From: Pseudomonas migulae NBRC 103157
GTDB lineage: Bacteria > Pseudomonadota > Gammaproteobacteria > Pseudomonadales > Pseudomonadaceae
Direction of reading: 5' to 3'
Assembly (NCBI RefSeq): GCF_002091715.1
Contig: NZ_BDAG01000023.1
Span: 1 to 64,000 of the forward strand
DNA length: 64,000 nt
In this document: in pieces, positions 44,267 through 53,140 of the stretch
Layout: the number at the start of each line of letters is the position of its first letter
How positions within the stretch are numbered: the stretch's first letter is position 1
Made by a program: the position numbers and the translations under genes
Notes under the pieces: generated by a model
The model's database searches: none
What the model was told of the DNA's origin: nothing
What the model saw: the letters and a program-made list of their open reading frames with translations, nothing else

Positions 44267-46051
44267 ATGACTACAGGCAGTGCTCTGTACATCCCGCCTT
44301 ATAAGGCAGACGACCAGGATGTGGTCGTCGAACTGAACAACCGTTTTGGTCCCGAGGCGTTCACCGCCCAGCCTACCCGCACCGGCATGCCGGTGCTTTG
44401 GGTTGCCCGTGCCAAACTCGTCGAAGTCCTGACCTTCCTGCGCAACCTGCCCAAGCCGTATGTCATGCTCTATGACCTGCACGGCGTGGACGAGCGTCTG
44501 CGCACCAAGCGTCAAGGGCTGCCGAGCGGCGCCGACTTCACTGTGTTCTATCACCTGATGTCGATCGAACGTAACAGTGACGTGATGATCAAGGTCGCCT
44601 TGTCCGAGAGCGACCTCAGCGTACCGACCGTGACCGGCATCTGGCCGAACGCCAACTGGTACGAGCGTGAAGTGTGGGACATGTACGGCATCAACTTTGC
44701 CGGCCACCCGCACCTGACCCGCATCATGATGCCGCCGACTTGGGAAGGTCACCCGTTGCGCAAGGACTTCCCGGCCCGTGCCACCGAGTTCGACCCGTTC
44801 ACCCTGAACCTGGCCAAGCAACAGCTTGAGGAAGAAGCCGCGCGCTTCAAGCCTGAAGACTGGGGCATGAAGCGTTCCGGTGCGAACGAGGACTACATGT
44901 TCCTCAACCTCGGCCCCAACCACCCTTCCGCGCACGGTGCGTTCCGCATCATCCTGCAGCTGGACGGTGAAGAGATCGTCGACTGTGTGCCGGACGTCGG
45001 TTACCACCACCGTGGTGCCGAGAAGATGGCCGAGCGTCAGTCCTGGCACAGCTTCATCCCGTACACCGACCGTATCGACTACCTCGGCGGCGTGATGAAC
45101 AACCTGCCGTACGTGCTCTCGGTCGAGAAGCTGGCCGGTATCAAGGTGCCCGAGAAGGTCGACGTCATCCGCATCATGATGGCCGAGTTCTTCCGGATCA
45201 CCAGCCACCTGCTGTTCCTGGGGACGTACATCCAGGACGTCGGCGCCATGACTCCGGTATTCTTCACCTTCACCGACCGCCAGAAGGCGTACACGGTGAT
45301 CGAAGCCATTACCGGTTTCCGTCTGCACCCGGCCTGGTACCGCATCGGTGGCGTCGCGCACGACCTGCCGCGCGGTTGGGAAAAACTGGTGAAAGACTTC
45401 GTCGAGTGGATGCCAAAGCGTCTGGACGAGTACCAGAAAGCCGCACTGGACAACAGCATCCTGCGTGGCCGGACCATCGGCGTCGCGGCCTACAACACCA
45501 AAGAGGCCTTCGAATGGGGCGTCACCGGTGCAGGCCTGCGTTCGACCGGTTGCGATTTCGACCTGCGTAAAGCCCGCCCGTACTCCGGGTACGAGAACTT
45601 CGAATTCGAAGTGCCGCTGGCCGCCAATGGCGATGCCTACGATCGTTGCATCGTGCGCGTCGAAGAAATGCGCCAGAGCATCAAGATCATCGAGCAGTGC
45701 ATGCGCAACATGCCGGAAGGCCCGTACAAGGCGGATCACCCGCTGACCACGCCGCCACCCAAAGAGCGCACCCTGCAACACATCGAGACCCTGATCACGC
45801 ACTTCCTGCAAGTTTCGTGGGGCCCGGTCATGCCGGCCAACGAATCCTTCCAGATGATCGAAGCGACCAAGGGCATCAACAGTTATTACCTGACGAGCGA
45901 TGGCGGCACCATGAGCTACCGCACCCGGATTCGCACCCCAAGCTTCCCGCACCTGCAGCAGATCCCTTCGGTGATCAAAGGCAGCATGGTCGCGGACTTG
46001 ATCGCGTACCTGGGTAGTATCGATTTCGTTATGGCCGACGTGGACCGCTAA
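44267..46051 (+). CDS. nuoC: Fused NADH:quinone oxidoreductase subunits C and D
   Basis: A 594-residue fusion. The NuoC (30 kDa) part covers residues about 1-185, with WYEREVWDMYGINFAGHPHL. The NuoD (49 kDa) part follows with HPSAHGAFRIILQLDGEE, PDVGYHHRGAEKMAE and the C-terminal region ending in GSIDFVMADVDR. It lines the quinone-binding cavity together with NuoB. Fusion of the two is normal in Pseudomonas and enterobacteria. Confidence 0.97.
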   Translation: MTTGSALYIPPYKADDQDVVVELNNRFGPEAFTAQPTRTGMPVLWVARAKLVEVLTFLRNLPKPYVMLYDLHGVDERLRTKRQGLPSGADFTVFYHLMSIERNSDVMIKVALSESDLSVPTVTGIWPNANWYEREVWDMYGINFAGHPHLTRIMMPPTWEGHPLRKDFPARATEFDPFTLNLAKQQLEEEAARFKPEDWGMKRSGANEDYMFLNLGPNHPSAHGAFRIILQLDGEEIVDCVPDVGYHHRGAEKMAERQSWHSFIPYTDRIDYLGGVMNNLPYVLSVEKLAGIKVPEKVDVIRIMMAEFFRITSHLLFLGTYIQDVGAMTPVFFTFTDRQKAYTVIEAITGFRLHPAWYRIGGVAHDLPRGWEKLVKDFVEWMPKRLDEYQKAALDNSILRGRTIGVAAYNTKEAFEWGVTGAGLRSTGCDFDLRKARPYSGYENFEFEVPLAANGDAYDRCIVRVEEMRQSIKIIEQCMRNMPEGPYKADHPLTTPPPKERTLQHIETLITHFLQVSWGPVMPANESFQMIEATKGINSYYLTSDGGTMSYRTRIRTPSFPHLQQIPSVIKGSMVADLIAYLGSIDFVMADVDR

Positions 46052-46053
46052 GC

Positions 46054-46551
46054 ATGAATAGCACGCTTATCCAGACAGACCGTTTCACCTTGAGTGAAAC
46101 CGAGCGCTCGGCCATCGAGCACGAGCTGCATCACTACGAAGACCCGCGCGCGGCGTCGATCGAAGCCTTGAAGATCGTCCAGAAGGAACGTGGCTGGGTG
46201 CCTGACGGCGCGCTCTACGCCATCGGCGAGATCCTCGGCATCCCGGCGAGCGACGTTGAAGGCGTGGCAACGTTCTATAGCCAGATCTTCCGTCAGCCTG
46301 TCGGCCGCCACATCATTCGCGTCTGCGACAGCATGGTCTGCTACATCGGCGGCCATGAATCGGTGGTCAGCGAAATCCAGAGCAAACTCGGCATCGGCCT
46401 GGGTCAGACCACCTCCGACGGTCGTTTTACCCTGCTGCCGGTCTGCTGCCTCGGCAACTGTGACAAGGCGCCGGCGTTGATGATCGACGACGACACTTTC
46501 GGTGATGTGCAGCCTGCCAGCGTTGCCAAATTGCTCGAGGGCTACGTATGA
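46054..46551 (+). CDS. nuoE: NADH:quinone oxidoreductase subunit E
   Basis: A 165-residue NADH-dehydrogenase-module subunit with a thioredoxin-fold [2Fe-2S] cluster N1a. Ligands are C91 and C96 (CDSMVC) and C132 and C136 (CLGNC). It overlaps nuoF by four bases (ATGA at 46548). Confidence 0.97.
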   Translation: MNSTLIQTDRFTLSETERSAIEHELHHYEDPRAASIEALKIVQKERGWVPDGALYAIGEILGIPASDVEGVATFYSQIFRQPVGRHIIRVCDSMVCYIGGHESVVSEIQSKLGIGLGQTTSDGRFTLLPVCCLGNCDKAPALMIDDDTFGDVQPASVAKLLEGYV

Positions 46552-47903
46552 CCCTGACTTCCTTCGGTCCTGCCAACCGCATCAAGCGTTCGGCCGAGAC
46601 TCACCCGCTCACCTGGCGTCTGCGTGACGACGGCGAAGCTGTCTGGCTCGACGAGTACCAGGCCAAGAACGGTTACGCCGCTGCGCGCAAGGCCTTCGCC
46701 GACATGGCTCAGGACGATATCGTCCAGACCGTGAAAGACGCCGGCCTCAAGGGTCGCGGCGGTGCAGGCTTCCCCACCGGCGTGAAGTGGGGCCTGATGC
46801 CGAAAGACGAATCCATCAACATCCGCTACCTGCTGTGCAACGCGGATGAAATGGAGCCGAACACCTGGAAAGACCGCATGCTGATGGAGCAACTGCCCCA
46901 TCTGCTGATCGAAGGCATGCTGATCAGTGCCCGCGCACTGAAAACCTACCGTGGCTACATCTTCCTGCGTGGCGAATACACCACCGCCGCCAAGCACCTC
47001 AACCGTGCCGTGGAAGAAGCCAAGGCAGCCGGCCTGCTGGGCAAGAACATCCTGGGCAGCGGCTTCGATTTCGAGCTGTTCGTCCACACCGGCGCCGGAC
47101 GTTACATCTGCGGTGAAGAAACCGCACTGATCAACTCCCTCGAAGGCCGCCGCGCCAACCCGCGCTCCAAGCCGCCCTTCCCTGCCGCCGTTGGCGTGTG
47201 GGGCAAGCCGACTTGCGTGAACAACGTTGAAACCCTGTGCAACGTCCCGGCGATCATCGCCGACGGCGTGGACTGGTACAAATCGTTGGCGCGCGAAGGC
47301 AGCGAAGACATGGGCACCAAGCTCATGGGCTTCTCCGGCAAGGTCAAGAACCCGGGCCTGTGGGAATTGCCATTCGGCGTCACCGGTCGCGAGCTGTTCG
47401 AAGACTACGCCGGCGGCATGCGCGACGGTTACAAGCTCAAGTGCTGGCAGCCAGGCGGCGCCGGTACCGGTTTCCTGTTGCCGGAACACCTCGACGCACA
47501 AATGTACGCCGGCGGCATCGCCAAAGTGGGCACCCGTATGGGTACCGGCCTGGCCATGGCGGTGGACGACAGCGTCAACATGGTGTCCCTGCTGCGCAAC
47601 ATGGAAGAGTTCTTCTCCCGTGAGTCGTGCGGTTTCTGCACCCCGTGCCGTGACGGTCTGCCGTGGAGCGTCAAGCTGCTGCGCGCAATCGAGAACGGTG
47701 AAGGGCAAGCCGGCGACATCGAGACCCTGCTGGGTCTGGTCGGTTTCCTCGGCCCAGGCAAGACCTTCTGTGCACACGCACCGGGCGCCGTGGAACCGTT
47801 GGGCAGCGCAATCAAATACTTCCGCCATGAGTTCGAAGCCGGCATCGCGCCTACCAGCGCCGTCGTCCCGCCTCTGGCAAGGCCGATCGTAGTCGGCGCT
47901 TAA
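46548..47903 (+). CDS. nuoF: NADH:quinone oxidoreductase subunit F (NADH and FMN binding)
   Basis: A 451-residue subunit where NADH is oxidised. The NADH/FMN motif GRGGAGFPTG is at residues 69-78, and GAGRYICGEETALINSLEG lies further on. The N3 [4Fe-4S] cluster ligands are in SCGFCTPCRDG plus the cysteine of TFCAHA. A strong hairpin follows eight bases after its stop, before nuoG. Confidence 0.97.
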   Translation: MTLTSFGPANRIKRSAETHPLTWRLRDDGEAVWLDEYQAKNGYAAARKAFADMAQDDIVQTVKDAGLKGRGGAGFPTGVKWGLMPKDESINIRYLLCNADEMEPNTWKDRMLMEQLPHLLIEGMLISARALKTYRGYIFLRGEYTTAAKHLNRAVEEAKAAGLLGKNILGSGFDFELFVHTGAGRYICGEETALINSLEGRRANPRSKPPFPAAVGVWGKPTCVNNVETLCNVPAIIADGVDWYKSLAREGSEDMGTKLMGFSGKVKNPGLWELPFGVTGRELFEDYAGGMRDGYKLKCWQPGGAGTGFLLPEHLDAQMYAGGIAKVGTRMGTGLAMAVDDSVNMVSLLRNMEEFFSRESCGFCTPCRDGLPWSVKLLRAIENGEGQAGDIETLLGLVGFLGPGKTFCAHAPGAVEPLGSAIKYFRHEFEAGIAPTSAVVPPLARPIVVGA

Positions 47904-47910
47904 CGCTTAA

Positions 47911-47940
47911 AAAGGCGAAGGGTCCGTGCCCTTCGCCTTT
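47911..47940. terminator. Strong hairpin between nuoF and nuoG
   Basis: AAAGGCGAAGGG (47911-47922) and CCCTTCGCCTTT (47929-47940) make a perfect 12-base stem with loop TCCGTG. On the plus strand only three T end the stem, so it would terminate poorly. On the minus strand five T follow, so it would terminate antisense transcription better. It may instead be an RNA-processing or attenuation element. Confidence 0.7.
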
Positions 47941-48039
47941 CGTTCGATGACGCCTTTTATGGGCTGTTTGGATTCGGACGAATAACAAGATTCCATTAGC
48001 CACGCCCGCTGACACCGGGCCAACGAAGAACTTTGAACC

Positions 48040-50754
48040 ATGGCCACTATCCACGTAGACGGCAAAGAGCTCGAAGTCGATGGGGCAGACAACCTGTTAC
48101 AGGCATGTCTGTCGCTAGGCCTCGATATCCCATATTTCTGCTGGCACCCAGCCCTTGGCAGCGTTGGCGCTTGCCGCCAGTGTGCGGTCAAGCAGTACAC
48201 CGACGAGAACGACAAGCGTGGTCGGATCGTCATGTCGTGCATGACGCCAGCTACCGACGGCAGCTGGATCTCCATCGACGACGAAGAAGCGAAAGTATTC
48301 CGCGCCAGCGTCGTTGAATGGCTGATGACCAACCACCCGCACGACTGCCCGGTCTGTGAGGAAGGCGGTCACTGCCACCTGCAAGACATGACGGTGATGA
48401 CCGGCCACAACGAGCGCCGTTATCGCTTCACCAAGCGTACTCACCAGAACCAGCAACTGGGCCCGTTCATTTCTCACGAGATGAACCGCTGCATCGCTTG
48501 CTACCGCTGCGTGCGCTTCTATAAGGACTACGCCGGCGGCACCGACCTCGGTGTGTTTGGCGCCCACGACAACGTGTACTTCGGTCGCGTTGAAGACGGC
48601 ACCCTGGAAAGCGAGTTCTCCGGCAACCTCACCGAGGTCTGCCCGACCGGTGTGTTTACCGACAAGACTCACTCCGAGCGCTATAACCGCAAGTGGGACA
48701 TGCAGTTCTCGCCGAGCATCTGCCATGGCTGCTCCAGCGGTTGCAACATCTCCCCGGGCGAGCGTTACGGTGAACTGCGTCGTATCGAAAACCGCTTCAA
48801 CGGTTCGGTCAACCAGTACTTCCTGTGCGACCGTGGCCGTTTCGGCTATGGCTACGTCAACCGCGAAGACCGCCCGCGTCAGCCTTTGCTGGCCAACGGC
48901 ACCAAGCTGAGCCTCGACGAAGCGCTGGATAAAGCCGCTGACCTGCTGCGTGGTCGCAACATCGTCGGTATCGGGTCGCCGCGTGCCAGCCTCGAAAGCA
49001 ACTACGCGTTGCGCGAGCTGGTCGGCGCCGAGCACTTCTACTCCGGTATCGAAGCCGAGGAGCTTGAGCGCATTCGCCTGGTCATGCAGGTGTTGAAAGA
49101 CAGCCCGCTGCCGATCCCGAACATGCGCGACATCGAAGACCACGACGCGATCTTCGTCCTCGGTGAAGACCTGACCCAGACTGCCGCCCGCATGGCGCTG
49201 TCCCTGCGTCAATCGGTCAAGGGCAAAGCCGAAGACATGGCCGATGCCATGCGCGTTCAGCCTTGGCTCGACGCCGCGGTGAAGAACATCGGTCAGCACG
49301 AACTGAACCCGCTGTTCATCGCCAGCCTGGCTGAAACCAAGCTCGACGACATCGCCGAAGAATGCGTTCACGCAGCTCCCGACGACCTGGCCCGCATCGG
49401 TTTCGCCGTGGCTCACGCCCTCGACGCCAGCGCCCCTGCCGTTGAAGGCCTGGACGCTGAAGCCGTTGAACTGGCTCAGCGCATCGCCAATGCCCTGCTG
49501 GCCGCCAAGCGTCCGCTGATCATTGCCGGTACGTCCCTGGGTTCCAAAGCGCTGATCGAAGCGGCGGCGAACATCGCCAAGGCCCTGAAGCTGCGCGAGA
49601 AGAACGGCTCCATCAGCCTGATCGTGCCAGAGGCCAACAGCCTCGGCCTGGCCATGCTCGGTGGCGAATCGGTCGATGCAGCCCTGCAAGCGGTGATCGA
49701 AGGCCGTGCCGACGCCATCGTCGTGCTGGAAAACGATCTGTACACCCGCACCGACAAAGCCAAGGTTGATGCTGCCCTGACCGCCGCGAAAGTGGTGATC
49801 GTGGCGGACCATCAGAAGACCGCTACCAGCGATCGCGCGCACCTGGTTCTGCCAGCCGCCAGCTTCGCTGAAGGCGACGGTACGCTGGTCAGCCAGGAAG
49901 GTCGTGCCCAGCGCTTCTTCCAGGTCTTCGACCCGAAATACATGGACGCGAGCATCCTGGTTCACGAAGGCTGGCGCTGGCTGCATGCCCTGCGTGCCAC
50001 CCTGCTGAACCAACCGATCGACTGGACCCAACTGGACCACGTCACCGCTGCCGTCGCTTCGAGCACACCGCAACTGGCGCGCATCGTCGATGCCGCACCG
50101 TCCGCCGCGTTCCGCATCAAGGGCATGAAACTGGCCCGCGAACCGCTGCGTTACTCGGGTCGTACCGCCATGCGCGCCGACATCAGCGTGCACGAACCGC
50201 GTACCCCGCAAGACAACGACACCGCGTTCAACTTCTCGATGGAAGGTTACTCGGGCTCGGTCGAACCGCGTCAGCAAGTACCATTTGCCTGGTCTCCGGG
50301 CTGGAACTCGCCGCAAGCCTGGAACAAGTTCCAGGACGAAGTCGGTGGTCACATCCGCGCTGGCGACCCGGGCACCCGCCTGATCGAAAGCAGCGGCGAC
50401 TCGCTGAACTGGTTCGCCGCTGTTCCGCGCGCATTCAACCCGGCGCCGGGCACCTGGCAGGTCGTGCCGTTCTTCCACCTGTTCGGCAGCGAAGAGAACT
50501 CTTCGAAAGCCGCTCCGGTTCAGGAACGCATTCCGGCTGCCTACGTGGCGCTGGCCAAGTCCGAAGCCGATCGTCTGGGTGTCAATGACGGCGCCATGCT
50601 GAGCTTGAACATCGCTGGCCAGACCTTGCGTCTACCGCTGCGCATCAACGAAGAGCTGGGCGCCGGTCTGGTTGCATTGCCTGCGGGCATCGCCGGCATT
50701 CCGCCAGCGATCTTTGGCAAATCCGTTGACGGTCTGCAGGAGGCAGCGCTATGA
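48040..50754 (+). CDS. nuoG: NADH:quinone oxidoreductase subunit G
   Basis: A 904-residue molybdopterin-oxidoreductase-like subunit without molybdenum. The [2Fe-2S] cluster N1b ligands are C34, C45, C48 and C67. The N5 cluster has H99, C103, C106 and C112 (HPHDCPVC...C). N4 is in RCIACYRCVRF with CPTGVF. The extra cluster N7 is present: ICHGCSSGCN with a fourth Cys in FLCDRGRF. It overlaps nuoH by four bases. Confidence 0.97.
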   Translation: MATIHVDGKELEVDGADNLLQACLSLGLDIPYFCWHPALGSVGACRQCAVKQYTDENDKRGRIVMSCMTPATDGSWISIDDEEAKVFRASVVEWLMTNHPHDCPVCEEGGHCHLQDMTVMTGHNERRYRFTKRTHQNQQLGPFISHEMNRCIACYRCVRFYKDYAGGTDLGVFGAHDNVYFGRVEDGTLESEFSGNLTEVCPTGVFTDKTHSERYNRKWDMQFSPSICHGCSSGCNISPGERYGELRRIENRFNGSVNQYFLCDRGRFGYGYVNREDRPRQPLLANGTKLSLDEALDKAADLLRGRNIVGIGSPRASLESNYALRELVGAEHFYSGIEAEELERIRLVMQVLKDSPLPIPNMRDIEDHDAIFVLGEDLTQTAARMALSLRQSVKGKAEDMADAMRVQPWLDAAVKNIGQHELNPLFIASLAETKLDDIAEECVHAAPDDLARIGFAVAHALDASAPAVEGLDAEAVELAQRIANALLAAKRPLIIAGTSLGSKALIEAAANIAKALKLREKNGSISLIVPEANSLGLAMLGGESVDAALQAVIEGRADAIVVLENDLYTRTDKAKVDAALTAAKVVIVADHQKTATSDRAHLVLPAASFAEGDGTLVSQEGRAQRFFQVFDPKYMDASILVHEGWRWLHALRATLLNQPIDWTQLDHVTAAVASSTPQLARIVDAAPSAAFRIKGMKLAREPLRYSGRTAMRADISVHEPRTPQDNDTAFNFSMEGYSGSVEPRQQVPFAWSPGWNSPQAWNKFQDEVGGHIRAGDPGTRLIESSGDSLNWFAAVPRAFNPAPGTWQVVPFFHLFGSEENSSKAAPVQERIPAAYVALAKSEADRLGVNDGAMLSLNIAGQTLRLPLRINEELGAGLVALPAGIAGIPPAIFGKSVDGLQEAAL

Positions 50755-51758
50755 CTTGGTTCACTCCTGAAGTGATCAGTGTGATCATCTCGGTCATCCA
50801 GGCCATTGTGATCCTGCTCGCCGTTGTGGTGTGCGGCGCGCTGCTGAGCTGGGTCGAGCGTCGTTTGCTCGCCCTCTGGCAGGACCGTTATGGTCCGAAC
50901 CGCGTCGGCCCGTTCGGCGCGTTCCAGATCGCGGCCGACATGATCAAGATGTTCTTCAAGGAAGACTGGACGCCACCGTTCGCCGACAAGATGATCTTCA
51001 CCCTGGCACCGGTCGTGGCCATGAGCGCCCTGCTGATTGCCTTCGCGATCATCCCGATCACCCCGACCTGGGGCGTGGCGGACCTGAACATCGGCATCCT
51101 GTTCTTCTTCGCCATGGCCGGTCTGTCGGTCTACGCGGTGCTGTTCGCCGGCTGGTCGAGCAACAACAAGTTCGCCCTGCTGGGCAGCTTGCGTGCCTCG
51201 GCGCAAACCGTGTCGTACGAAGTGTTCATGGGTCTGTCGCTGATGGGCATCGTGATCCAGGTCGGCTCGTTCAACATGCGCGACATCGTTGATTATCAAG
51301 CCCAGAACCTGTGGTTCATCATTCCGCAGATCTTCGGTTTCCTGACCTTCTTCATCGCCGGCGTCGCCGTGACTCACCGTCACCCGTTCGACCAGCCGGA
51401 AGCGGAGCAGGAACTGGCCGACGGTTACCACATTGAATACGCCGGCATGAAATGGGGCATGTTCTTCGTCGGCGAGTACATCGGTATCGTGCTGATTTCG
51501 GCGCTGCTGGTGACCTTGTTCTTCGGTGGCTGGCACGGTCCGTTCGGCATTCTGCCGCAGATCCCGTTCATCTGGTTCGCGCTGAAAACCGCGTTCTTCA
51601 TCATGATCTTCATCCTGCTGCGCGCCTCGATTCCGCGCCCACGGTATGACCAAGTGATGGATTTCAGCTGGAAGTTCTGCCTGCCGCTGACCCTCGTCAA
51701 CATGCTGGTGACCGCTGCGATCGTGTTGCTCAACACGCCCGCCGTCGCGGCTCAGTGA
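50751..51758 (+). CDS. nuoH: NADH:quinone oxidoreductase subunit H
   Basis: A 335-residue membrane subunit with about eight helices that forms the quinone channel entrance. The conserved loops WQDRYGPNRVGPFGAFQIAAD and FKEDWTPPFADKMIF, and RHPFDQPEAEQELADGYHIEY, are visible. It couples redox change at N2 to the proton-pumping arm. Confidence 0.97.
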   Translation: MTWFTPEVISVIISVIQAIVILLAVVVCGALLSWVERRLLALWQDRYGPNRVGPFGAFQIAADMIKMFFKEDWTPPFADKMIFTLAPVVAMSALLIAFAIIPITPTWGVADLNIGILFFFAMAGLSVYAVLFAGWSSNNKFALLGSLRASAQTVSYEVFMGLSLMGIVIQVGSFNMRDIVDYQAQNLWFIIPQIFGFLTFFIAGVAVTHRHPFDQPEAEQELADGYHIEYAGMKWGMFFVGEYIGIVLISALLVTLFFGGWHGPFGILPQIPFIWFALKTAFFIMIFILLRASIPRPRYDQVMDFSWKFCLPLTLVNMLVTAAIVLLNTPAVAAQ

Positions 51759-51770
51759 GGATAGAGAATC

Positions 51771-52316
51771 ATGAAGTACATATTTGACATCGTGCATGGC
51801 TTCTTCACCCAGCTTCGCAGCCTGGTGATGATTTTCGGCCACGCCTTCCGCAAGCGCGACACGCTGCAGTACCCGGAAGAAGCCGTGTACCTGCCGCCGC
51901 GCTACCGTGGCCGTATCGTCCTGACCCGCGACCCTGATGGTGAAGAGCGTTGTGTAGCCTGCAACCTGTGCGCCGTGGCGTGCCCGGTCGGGTGCATCTC
52001 GCTGCAGAAAGCTGAAACCGAAGACGGTCGCTGGTACCCGGACTTCTTCCGCATCAACTTCTCGCGCTGCATTTTCTGCGGCCTCTGCGAGGAAGCCTGC
52101 CCGACCACCGCGATCCAGCTGACACCGGATTTCGAGATGGCCGAGTTCAAACGTCAGGACCTGGTTTACGAGAAAGAAGATCTGCTGATCTCCGGCCCCG
52201 GCAAAAACCCTGATTACAACTTCTATCGTGTTGCAGGTATGGCGATTGCCGGGAAGCCGAAAGGCTCCGCGCAGAATGAAGCCGAACCGATCAACGTGAA
52301 GAGCTTGCTGCCTTAA
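51771..52316 (+). CDS. nuoI: NADH:quinone oxidoreductase subunit I
   Basis: A 181-residue peripheral ferredoxin-like subunit. Two 8-Fe-type motifs bind N6a and N6b: CVACNLCAVACPVGC and CIFCGLCEEACPTTA. It is placed between nuoH and nuoJ with short gaps (12 and 9 bases). Confidence 0.97.
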   Translation: MKYIFDIVHGFFTQLRSLVMIFGHAFRKRDTLQYPEEAVYLPPRYRGRIVLTRDPDGEERCVACNLCAVACPVGCISLQKAETEDGRWYPDFFRINFSRCIFCGLCEEACPTTAIQLTPDFEMAEFKRQDLVYEKEDLLISGPGKNPDYNFYRVAGMAIAGKPKGSAQNEAEPINVKSLLP

Positions 52317-52325
52317 GGAAGAAAG

Positions 52326-52829
52326 ATGGAATTCGCTTTCTATTTCGCATCGGGTATCGCTGTGGTGTCCACGCTTCGCGTGATCACCCACACCAACCCT
52401 GTGCACGCCCTGCTCTACCTGATCATTTCGCTGATCGCCGTGGCCATGACGTTCTTCGCCCTCGGCGCACCGTTTGCCGGTGTTCTGGAAGTGATTGCCT
52501 ACGCTGGCGCCATCATGGTGCTGTTCGTGTTCGTGGTGATGATGCTGAACCTGGGCCCCGCCTCGGTTCAGCAAGAGCGCGTCTGGCTCAAGCCCGGCAT
52601 CTGGCTCGGCCCGGTGATTCTCGGCACCCTGCTGCTGGTTGAACTGCTGTACGTACTGTTCAGTCACCAGAGCGGCCAAGCCATCGGCCACACCACCGTA
52701 GACGCCAAGGCCGTGGGCATCAGCCTGTTCGGTCCGTATCTGCTGGTGGTCGAACTCGCCTCGATGCTGCTGCTGGCCGCAGCCGTCACGGCGTTCCACT
52801 TGGGCCGCAACGAAGCCAAGGAGCAATGA
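52326..52829 (+). CDS. nuoJ: NADH:quinone oxidoreductase subunit J
   Basis: A 167-residue membrane subunit with five helices. HTNPVHALLYLIISLIAVAM and the pi-bulge helix VIAYAGAIMVLFVFVVMML are diagnostic. Its stop overlaps the first possible nuoK start. Confidence 0.96.
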   Translation: MEFAFYFASGIAVVSTLRVITHTNPVHALLYLIISLIAVAMTFFALGAPFAGVLEVIAYAGAIMVLFVFVVMMLNLGPASVQQERVWLKPGIWLGPVILGTLLLVELLYVLFSHQSGQAIGHTTVDAKAVGISLFGPYLLVVELASMLLLAAAVTAFHLGRNEAKEQ

Positions 52830-52831
52830 CG

Positions 52832-53140
52832 ATGCCTGCTATCCCTTTGGAGCATGGTCTGGCGGTCGCCGGCATCCTGTTCTGCCTCGGTCTGGTCGGC
52901 CTGATGGTCCGCCGCAACATTCTCTTCGTGCTGATGAGCCTGGAGGTCATGATGAATGCCTCCGCGTTGGCGTTCATCGTTGCCGGTAGCCGCTGGGCGC
53001 AGCCGGATGGACAGATCATGTTCATCCTGGTGATCAGCCTGGCAGCCGCCGAGGCCAGTATTGGCCTGGCGATCCTGCTGCAACTGTATCGCCGCTTCCA
53101 CACGCTCGATATCGACGCTGCCAGTGAGATGCGCGGATGA
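52832..53140 (+). CDS. nuoK: NADH:quinone oxidoreductase subunit K
   Basis: A 102-residue, three-helix subunit carrying the buried glutamates of the proton path (VLMSLEVMMNASAL and AAAEASIGLAILL). I use the ATG at 52832, which gives the usual length; an ATG at 52826 adds two residues. It overlaps nuoL by four bases. Confidence 0.95.
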   Translation: MPAIPLEHGLAVAGILFCLGLVGLMVRRNILFVLMSLEVMMNASALAFIVAGSRWAQPDGQIMFILVISLAAAEASIGLAILLQLYRRFHTLDIDAASEMRG

